Position numbers and translations under genes: made by a program. Positions 58,976-64,000 of a stretch of 64,000 bases of DNA are shown here, piece after piece; the stretch's first letter is position 1; each line of letters starts with the position of its first letter. This DNA is from CAYRJD01 sp965205925. GTDB taxonomy: Bacteria; Actinomycetota; Acidimicrobiia; Acidimicrobiales; Poriferisodalaceae. A model generated the notes under the pieces. It saw only the letters and a program-made list of their open reading frames with translations. It was not told where the DNA came from and searched no databases. The stretch is from the NCBI GenBank assembly GCA_965205925.1, contig OZ242183.1:124001-188000 (forward strand). Reading direction: 5' to 3'.

Positions 58976-59410
58976 CTAACCCCTTACCTCTATGCCCATT
59001 GAGCGAGCCGTGCCCTCGACCTGAAGTTTGGCGCTATCTATATCGCGTGCGTTTAGGTCGGGCATTTTGGTGTTAGCGATTTCGGTGATTTGATCCTTGG
59101 TGACAGCGCCAACCGTTTCCCTGCCCGGGGTCATTGACGCTTTGTCAAGTTTGGCGGCTTGGCGCAGCAACACGGACGTAGGTGGGGTCTTGGTGATAAA
59201 GGAAAACGTGCGGTCTTTATAGATAGTGATCTCAGCGGGGATAACGGTGCCGCGCTGTGATTCGGTTTTTGCGTTGTATTCCTTGCAAAAATCCATAATG
59301 GCGACGCCGTGAGGGCCGAGGGCGGTGCCGACCGGAGGCGCTGGTGAGGCCTGCCCGGCCTGAATCTGAATCTTTACGATGGCTACTGCGTTGGGATCTT
59401 TGGCTGGCAT
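58976..59410 (-). CDS. rplK: Ribosomal protein L11 (uL11)
   Basis: A GTPase-centre protein and the thiostrepton and RelA contact, 144 residues. It shows VKIQIQAGQASPAPPVGTAL, GPHGVAIMDFCKEYNAKTES, PPTSVLLRQAAKLDKASMTP and IANTKMPDLNARDIDSAKLQ, ending VEGTARSMGIEVRG. The first residues and proline-rich N-domain are normal. Confidence 0.97.
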   Translation of the reverse strand: MPAKDPNAVAIVKIQIQAGQASPAPPVGTALGPHGVAIMDFCKEYNAKTESQRGTVIPAEITIYKDRTFSFITKTPPTSVLLRQAAKLDKASMTPGRETVGAVTKDQITEIANTKMPDLNARDIDSAKLQVEGTARSMGIEVRG

Positions 59411-59458
59411 GGGTTTTGTTCTTACCTACTGGGTTCTTAGTTATTACTAGATCGTGTG

Positions 59459-60217
59459 CTAAATCTTGGCGACTTGAGAAAACTCAAGCTCAACCGGAGT
59501 TTCTCTGCCGAAGATGTTGACCAGCACCTTCACGCGTAGATGTTCTTCGTTTATCTCGACCACCTGTCCTTGGAAGTCAGAGAACGGACCATCTTTGATA
59601 CGCACGCTCTCGTCAATCTCATAGATAACGCTCGGCTTGGTGCGGCGCTGTGGCTCTTCACCAGGCTCAGGTGTCTGCAAGAACGACTCAACCTCGCGAC
59701 GCTTAAGCGCAGCAGGTCTCCCGTCAGGCCCGGCAAAGCCAGTGATGCCTGGTGTCGCCTTGATGTCGATAAACACCGACTCGTTTTTTTCGCAGCGGAT
59801 CAATAGGTAGCCGGGGAAAATCTTTTTCTTGACGACTACCTTGCGGCCGTTCTTGAACTCAATGACGTCTTCTACGGGCACTTCAATTTCGTGAATCTTG
59901 TCCTCTAGATCGAGCACGGACATGCGAGCCTCAAGGTTTTGCTTTACCTTCTTCTCGTAGCCCGACTGGGTGTGCACGACAAACCACTTGCCAGGCCGAT
60001 CGTAGGGCGACAGGGATGGCTCATCTTGGGGCTGGTCAATCTCAGCACTTGCGTCGCTTACCGCAGTTTCGGTGATGTGTGCGCGCTCTTCAGTGAGCTC
60101 AGCTTCGTTGTCTTGCTTGCTGTGTTCTCTATGCAGTACCCCTGTAGTAGCAGAGGTGTCGCCAAGCTGGCGGCGCGCCGCTTCCATCGGATTAAGGGAT
60201 TGTGGGGTGTCGCTCAT
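59459..60217 (-). CDS. nusG: NusG, transcription termination/antitermination factor
   Basis: NusG binds the RNA polymerase clamp and couples transcription to Rho or to the ribosome. It is 252 residues. After an acidic N-terminal extension of about 75 residues come the NGN domain (GKWFVVHTQSGYEKKVKQNL, KIFPGYLLIRCE, TPGITGFAGPDGRPAAL) and the KOW domain (VRIKDGPFSDFQGQVVEINEE, ending ETPVELEFSQVAKI). It lies 23 bp after secE. Confidence 0.97.
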   Translation of the reverse strand: MSDTPQSLNPMEAARRQLGDTSATTGVLHREHSKQDNEAELTEERAHITETAVSDASAEIDQPQDEPSLSPYDRPGKWFVVHTQSGYEKKVKQNLEARMSVLDLEDKIHEIEVPVEDVIEFKNGRKVVVKKKIFPGYLLIRCEKNESVFIDIKATPGITGFAGPDGRPAALKRREVESFLQTPEPGEEPQRRTKPSVIYEIDESVRIKDGPFSDFQGQVVEINEEHLRVKVLVNIFGRETPVELEFSQVAKI

Positions 60218-60240
60218 AGCTAAATTTCGTCTTGTAACAA

Positions 60241-60552
60241 CTAAATGACGTCAAACAGGTTCAGCACGGCCTCACCCAACACGTAGTCAAGACCAGCGAT
60301 CAATGCCGTCAACAGCACGATTGTGATGAACACAACGATGGAATAGTTGACTACCTCTGAACGAGTGGGCCAGTTGACTTTGCCTAGTTCCGCTCGTACT
60401 TCTTTTACGAATTGTCGCGGGCTTGAACGGCGGGCGTCTTCGGTTTGTGCGTTGACGGCTGGCCGACGATCACGATTGCCAACAGGAGTGCCGTCGGACG
60501 CCATCTCACCTTGTCGTTGCAGATGACGCCTTGTGCGCCGGTTCATTGCCAT
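60241..60552 (-). CDS. secE: SecE, protein translocase subunit
   Basis: The small clamp of SecY, 103 residues from the ATG at 60552, with GGAGG 7 nt upstream. The longer open frame to 60609 would run into tRNA-Trp and is rejected. The soluble N-terminus is Arg-rich, then RQFVKEVRAELGKVNWPTRSE and a single membrane helix VVNYSIVVFITIVLLTALIA. It heads the supercluster directly behind tRNA-Trp, as usual in actinobacteria. Confidence 0.95.
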   Translation of the reverse strand: MAMNRRTRRHLQRQGEMASDGTPVGNRDRRPAVNAQTEDARRSSPRQFVKEVRAELGKVNWPTRSEVVNYSIVVFITIVLLTALIAGLDYVLGEAVLNLFDVI

Positions 60553-60582
60553 GTTTTTGCCTCCAGCCAAGTTGGATGTGAG

Positions 60583-60656
60583 CAGGGCAGGGGGGAATCG
60601 AACCCCCAACCTTCGGTTTTGGAGACCGGTGCTCTACCTAATTGAGCTACTGCCCT
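60583..60656 (-). tRNA. tRNA-Trp (CCA anticodon)
   Basis: A 74-nt cloverleaf on the minus strand with a perfect 7-bp acceptor stem (AGGGCAG with CTGCCCT), anticodon loop CTCCAAA giving anticodon CCA, and T arm GGGGGTTCGATTCCCCC. One anticodon-stem pair (27-43) is a C/A mismatch. It is 30 bp upstream of secE; trpT-secE-nusG is a common order. Confidence 0.95.
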
Positions 60657-60750
60657 AAAAGGGCGTGGGAGCCCCAGAGCAAAAGCTCCTTGAGCAGGGT
60701 GCCATCTTACAAGCGTCCGATGTCGCTGCAACTGTCAGCAGGCGAATCGG

Positions 60751-60824
60751 TAGCGGGACTGGGGATCGAACCCAGGACCTCACGATTATGAACCGTGCGC
60801 TCTAACCATCTGAGCTATCCCGCC
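60751..60824 (-). tRNA. tRNA-Met (CAT anticodon), probably elongator
   Basis: A 74-nt cloverleaf with acceptor GGCGGGA/TCCCGCT (first pair G-U), D arm AGCTCAGATGGTTAGAGC, anticodon loop with CAT and T arm CTGGGTTCGATCCCCAG. The three consecutive G-C pairs of initiator anticodon stems are absent, so it is an elongator Met tRNA or, less likely, a lysidine-modified Ile tRNA. Confidence 0.92.
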
Positions 60825-60858
60825 TGTTGCGAGCAAGGCTAGCGATGACAGCAAGTGG

Positions 60859-60931
60859 AGCCCCGTGCCGGAATCGAACCGGCGACACCAGCCTTACCAT
60901 GGCTGTGCTCTACCTACTGAGCTAACGGGGC
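60859..60931 (-). tRNA. tRNA-Thr (GGT anticodon)
   Basis: A 73-nt cloverleaf with a perfect acceptor stem (GCCCCGT/ACGGGGC), anticodon stem CAGCC/GGCTG, loop ATGGTAA giving anticodon GGT, and T arm GCCGGTTCGATTCCGGC. It lies 34 bp upstream of tRNA-Met. No rpmG (L33) gene lies between the tRNAs, although it often does in actinobacteria. Confidence 0.94.
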
Positions 60932-61000
60932 GATCGGACGGGTGAGCCTACTTAGCAGGTACCACCCAGACAGCAGATTGCTGGCGCTATCGTGCCTGCG

Positions 61001-61645
61001 ATGTTCACGCGGTCTGCCACGCCCCCCGATGCCAGTGCCATAGCGGACATCTACAACCACGAGGTGCATTCGGGTCTTTCGACATTTGATATGACCCCAC
61101 GCACACTGGTCGAGCAAGAGGAATGGCTAGACAAACACTCCGGTGCGCATCCATGCATAGTTGCCTTTGAAGGCACGCGTAACGATCCTGGCCGCCTGAC
61201 TGGCTGGGCAAGCCTGTCGCCTTATCGACCGCGACCTGCCTACTCAACCAGCGTTGAAGATTCGGTTTACGTGCACCCCGATTTCCAACGCCAAGGTGTA
61301 GGCGATCTTCTGCTCGGCGAACTTGTCAACATCAGCGACAGCTTGGGCTTCCACTCCATCTTTGCTCGCATATCGGCAGAGAGCGACAACAACGGTGGAG
61401 TTATCGATGGTGCCACCGGTGATGCCATTGGTGGAGTTATTGGTGGAGTTATTGGTGGAGTTATTGGTGGAGTAGCAGCTGGAGTAGCAGCTGGAGTTGC
61501 AGAGACCAGCGGAGCGGCATCCATTGCGTTGCATCGCAAACACGACTTTGAGCTAGTGGGAGTTGAACGCGAGGTCGGGCGCAAGTTCGGGCGCTGGTTA
61601 GACGTAACGCTTATGCAGCGAATTTTCGCTTCTAGCGAGCAGTAG
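61001..61645 (+). CDS. GNAT acetyltransferase, phosphinothricin acetyltransferase-like, with GGVI repeat insert
   Basis: A GNAT-family N-acetyltransferase close to the Pat/MnaT type that acetylates phosphinothricin-like substrates or amino acids; the true substrate is unknown. From the ATG at 61001 it is 214 residues (a GTG at 60992 is possible). It shows RSATPPDASAIADIYNHEVH, VYVHPDFQRQGVGDLLLGEL (acetyl-CoA loop) and ASIALHRKHDFELVGVEREV followed by GRKFGRWLDVTLMQR. Between the last beta strand of the CoA site and ASIALHRK lies an insert of about 36 residues (132-167) of Gly-Gly-Val-Ile units, encoded by a 12-bp tandem array. It converges with menB (8-bp gap). Confidence 0.9.
   Translation: MFTRSATPPDASAIADIYNHEVHSGLSTFDMTPRTLVEQEEWLDKHSGAHPCIVAFEGTRNDPGRLTGWASLSPYRPRPAYSTSVEDSVYVHPDFQRQGVGDLLLGELVNISDSLGFHSIFARISAESDNNGGVIDGATGDAIGGVIGGVIGGVIGGVAAGVAAGVAETSGAASIALHRKHDFELVGVEREVGRKFGRWLDVTLMQRIFASSEQ
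61394..61501. repeat. 12-bp tandem repeat, nine units, inside the GNAT gene
   Basis: Nine 12-bp units. The consensus is ggtggagttatt: units 4, 5 and 6 are identical, units 2 and 3 are degenerate, and units 7-9 drift to gctggagtagca. They encode nine tetrapeptides of the GGVI/AGVA type. The plus-strand core GGTGGAGT matches the repeats in pcrA and nnr. Confidence 0.92.
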
Positions 61646-61653
61646 TTCGTTAG

Positions 61654-62586
61654 CTAAAAATGCCAGGGAAACTCTCTGAAACGCGGATCACGTTTCTCTA
61701 AGAAAGCGTCGCGCCCTTCGGCTGCTTCTTCGGTGGCATACATCAAACGAGTTACCTCACCAGCAAAAACCTGCTGGCCCATCAGCCCATCGTCCACCAA
61801 ATTAAAAGCCAGCTTGCACATTCGCTGAGCCAATGGAGAACGCTGATTGATCTCAGCAGCCCACCCCAGTGCCACCTGTTCAAGCTGATCGTGCGGCACT
61901 ACTGCATTCACGTCACCCATCTCAAAGCGTTGCTGAGCGGTATGTGTATGCCCCAACAAAAAGATCTCACGCGCGCGCTTTTGTCCGACCTGGCGCGCCA
62001 ACAGGGCAGACCCAAAGCCTGCATCAAGACTGCCCACATTGGTATCGGTTTGTTTGAACCGAGCGTGCTCCTTGCTGGCCAGAGTCAGATCGCAGACCAC
62101 GTGCAAAGAGTGCCCTCCGCCCGCTGCCCAACCCGGCACCACGCAGATCACCACCTTTGGCATGGTTCGAATAAGACGCTGCACTTCAAGGATGTGTAAG
62201 CGTCCGACCTTGGTTGGATCAATGTCGTTAGCTGTTTCGCCGTCGGCATAGCGATAACCGTCACGTCCGCGTATTCGCTGATCTCCACCGGAGCAAAACG
62301 CCCAACCGTTGTCGTCGGGTGAGGGGCCGTTGCCGGTGAGAATCACACAACCGACATCGGTGGTCATACGTGCATGATCAAGTGCGCGATACAACTCATC
62401 GACGGTGTCTGGCCTGAACGCGTTACGCACATGCGGCCTATCGAAAGCAATACGCACCGTGCCGTGCTCAATGCTGCGATGATAGGTGATGTCAGCTAAG
62501 GCCGACTCGCCCTTAAACATCGCATCTTCAACTTCGATCCAGGCGCTCTGGTCAAACAATTCAGACACGTTTGGCAATGACGACAT
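61654..62586 (-). CDS. menB: MenB, 1,4-dihydroxy-2-naphthoyl-CoA synthase
   Basis: A crotonase-fold enzyme that closes the naphthoquinol ring of menaquinone. It is 310 residues, the longer actinobacterial form. It shows FDRPHVRNAFRPDTVDELYR, VILTGNGPSPDDNGWAFCSGG followed by DQRIRGRDGYRYA, which is MenB-specific, the oxyanion-hole segment VPGWAAGGGHSLHVVCDLTLA, TDTNVGSLDAGFGSALLARQ and the C-terminal FLEKRDPRFREFPWHF. An AGAGG lies 5 nt before the ATG. No other men gene is in the window. Confidence 0.96.
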   Translation of the reverse strand: MSSLPNVSELFDQSAWIEVEDAMFKGESALADITYHRSIEHGTVRIAFDRPHVRNAFRPDTVDELYRALDHARMTTDVGCVILTGNGPSPDDNGWAFCSGGDQRIRGRDGYRYADGETANDIDPTKVGRLHILEVQRLIRTMPKVVICVVPGWAAGGGHSLHVVCDLTLASKEHARFKQTDTNVGSLDAGFGSALLARQVGQKRAREIFLLGHTHTAQQRFEMGDVNAVVPHDQLEQVALGWAAEINQRSPLAQRMCKLAFNLVDDGLMGQQVFAGEVTRLMYATEEAAEGRDAFLEKRDPRFREFPWHF

Positions 62587-62639
62587 CCGTGCCTCTTTAG
62601 TTCAAAGCCTTGAGATTAGATCTCGCTGGGGCAGATGCT

Positions 62640-64000
62640 TTATGCAGCTCGCTGCAGAACAATCTCCGCTTTACCGGTACGCGTATCAATCGTCATCGCA
62701 CCGCTAAAGCTGCCGTCTCCAGTCAGAGGTAACGCTTCGCTTACCGACACCTCAGCGTCTGTTGGAACCAGCACCTGCGAGACAAAACCAGCTTCAACCA
62801 CCAGGTCAGCACCTTGAACAACCATCATTGGTGATCCGATGTGTGAGACAAAGCCACTCAGTTCAACTCTTAACACCGTGCTGTCAGGCAGGTCAATTAC
62901 CAACACACCAGAGAGTGCGTGCCGCATTGCCTCAACGCCAGAGCCAAGCTGATCATCGATTGCTGGTCGTGCGATTGGATCCGCTAGCAGCTGACTTGCT
63001 GGGTTGATGGCAGCATCTATGAAACCATCCGCGGTTCGCAAGGTAACTGCACCAGCCAGACTCAATCTCGAAGAGTCAGCAGCGTCCACATTGGTTGCTG
63101 CCAAGTTGTAAGCGACGATGCTCAGCGGTGCGCCAGCCTCTAAACGATTTATCCCAACAGTGAACTGTGCGATGGCAGGCGAATCTGCGTCACCGGGTTG
63201 CGCACCCAACACCGTGTTTTCACCGCTTTCACCTACAACACCTGGTGCAGCGGGTGCGTCCGTGGCTGTGCTTGTACCACCTGTGCTTATACCACTTGTG
63301 CTTGTGTTGTCAGAGTTCACGCCAGCCGGGGCGGTCACTCCCAAGTCCTCAGTGGTGCCGCCTTGGCGCGGTGCAACATCACTGTTGCTCACATCGGTAA
63401 CTAGACCGGCATCGAGGTCAGCTTCTTGCGTGCGCACCACCTCAGCGATCGCTGGTGCAAATTGCTGCTGTGGCGTATCACCTGCGGACGACAGCACCAC
63501 CGCCAACAATGCGGTACCGGCTGCAGCCTTGCCAATTAACGGCAACACAACGCCGATGAGCGGCAGTAGTAGCACACCCTTTAGCGCTTTTCGTAGTGTC
63601 TTTGCGGCGCGTGAAACCCTGGCACGTGCGTTTTCTTCGGTAACACCGGTCTTAGCAGCTATCTCGGGATAGGGAAGCTCGTCAACCACGCGCAGCCTTA
63701 AAGCCTCTTGGTAGTTAGCGGGCAACTTCATAAACGCAGCCAACAGCTCGGTGTTGTCAACATCAAGTTGCAGATCATCTTCGGGGCTAACGTCGTCGAA
63801 CAGGTTGTAGTCGGGACTGCCGCTTAAACGCTCAGCCTTGGCGCGCTCACGACCAAGACGTTTGGATTCGTCGTAGCAGACGTTGTCCAAAATCCTCTGC
63901 AGCCATGGGCCCAGCATGTATTCGCCGTTGAAACGCGGTAACGCTCGCAGGGCTCTCACCAGCGTCTCTTGCACGGCATCCTCAGCGGCATCCCGGCATC
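62640..64000 (-). CDS. ECF-type sigma factor with membrane and extracytoplasmic C-terminal part (partial)
   Basis: The gene runs in from beyond the right edge, with about 453 residues visible. The first visible residues read CRDAAEDAVQETLVRALRAL, the end of sigma region 2, followed by WLQRILDNVCYDESKRLGRE. Region 4 is FMKLPANYQEALRLRVVDEL and YPEIAAKTGVTEENARARVS. A hydrophobic segment follows (LLLPLIGVVLPLIGKAAAGT and AALLAVVLS-like), then a Ser/Thr/Gly/Asp-rich linker of about 80 residues with short repeats, then a beta-rich domain of about 170 residues (IAQFTVGINRLEAGAPLSIV, SMRHALSGVLVIDLPDS-like). The layout suggests a membrane-tethered sigma factor with a built-in sensor or inhibitory part. 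No separate anti-sigma gene is visible downstream; menB follows after 53 bp. Confidence 0.85.
   Translation of the reverse strand, partial: CRDAAEDAVQETLVRALRALPRFNGEYMLGPWLQRILDNVCYDESKRLGRERAKAERLSGSPDYNLFDDVSPEDDLQLDVDNTELLAAFMKLPANYQEALRLRVVDELPYPEIAAKTGVTEENARARVSRAAKTLRKALKGVLLLPLIGVVLPLIGKAAAGTALLAVVLSSAGDTPQQQFAPAIAEVVRTQEADLDAGLVTDVSNSDVAPRQGGTTEDLGVTAPAGVNSDNTSTSGISTGGTSTATDAPAAPGVVGESGENTVLGAQPGDADSPAIAQFTVGINRLEAGAPLSIVAYNLAATNVDAADSSRLSLAGAVTLRTADGFIDAAINPASQLLADPIARPAIDDQLGSGVEAMRHALSGVLVIDLPDSTVLRVELSGFVSHIGSPMMVVQGADLVVEAGFVSQVLVPTDAEVSVSEALPLTGDGSFSGAMTIDTRTGKAEIVLQRAA

Noticed and set aside
60553..60609. An upstream extension of secE into tRNA-Trp
   Set aside because: The frame is open, but it runs through the tRNA gene; the ATG at 60552 has a good Shine-Dalgarno sequence and the family N-terminus.
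60657..60750. rpmG (L33) between tRNA-Met and tRNA-Trp
   Set aside because: The 94-bp gap is too short for L33 and shows no matching peptide.
61622..61660. A bidirectional terminator between the GNAT gene and menB
   Set aside because: A 6-7-bp stem can be drawn around the GNAT stop codon, but it includes a G-U pair and lacks a U-run in either direction.

Overview
The window is a chromosomal core region of an actinobacterium, most likely of the class Acidimicrobiia (inference). Supporting signs are the MenB-type naphthoate synthase, the actinobacterial neighbour sets (alr-tsaE-tsaB-rimI-tsaD-groES-groL; pcrA-sucC-sucD-purN-purH; truA-rplM-rpsI-glmM-glmS), frequent GTG/TTG starts, moderate GC, and an actinobacterial-type RpoB/RpoC with lineage-specific inserts. 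Nearly everything lies on the minus strand, so transcription runs from right to left.

Layout in the direction of transcription. At the right edge is a truncated ECF-type sigma factor with a membrane and extracytoplasmic C-terminal part, followed by menB. A plus-strand GNAT acetyltransferase converges on menB. Three tRNAs (Thr, Met, Trp) lead into an almost unbroken translation/transcription supercluster of about 33 kb: secE-nusG-rplK-rplA-(leader)-rplJ-rplL-rpoB-rpoC-rpsL-rpsG-fusA-tuf-rpsJ-(310 bp structured gap)-rplC-rplD-rplW-rplB-rpsS-rplV-rpsC-rplP-rpmC-rpsQ-rplN-rplX-rplE-rpsN-rpsH-rplF-rplR-rpsE-rpmD-rplO-secY-adk-rpmJ-rpsM-rpsK-rpsD-rpoA-rplQ. The map and infA genes usual between adk and rpmJ are absent. 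A small accessory pair interrupts the conserved rplQ-truA junction: an RraA/HMG-aldolase-like gene and a plus-strand N-acyl-D-amino-acid deacylase-like gene, tail to tail. The minus-strand block then resumes with truA-rplM-rpsI-glmM-glmS(giant)-acpS-nnr-alr-tsaE-tsaB-rimI-tsaD, then groES-groL behind a perfect CIRCE operator, then guaA-argJ-pcrA-sucC-sucD-purN-purH and the start of folD at the left edge.

Functionally the window supplies core RNA polymerase, most ribosomal proteins, elongation factors and Sec translocase parts; amino-sugar and D-alanine precursors for the cell wall; t6A tRNA modification; GroE folding; TCA-cycle succinyl-CoA synthetase; purine, one-carbon and arginine steps; and a menaquinone step.

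The most unusual content sits inside core genes. RpoC is 1788 residues long, with two charged helical inserts in its N-terminal half that share one repeated module, and it has lost all four cysteines of the second zinc site. GlmS is 1217 residues, about twice the usual size. Many ribosomal proteins carry acidic low-complexity tails, and in-frame 12-, 15- and 33-bp minisatellites occur in several genes, some sharing the same 12-bp core in unrelated proteins. No CRISPR array, insertion sequence, integrase or phage gene was seen.
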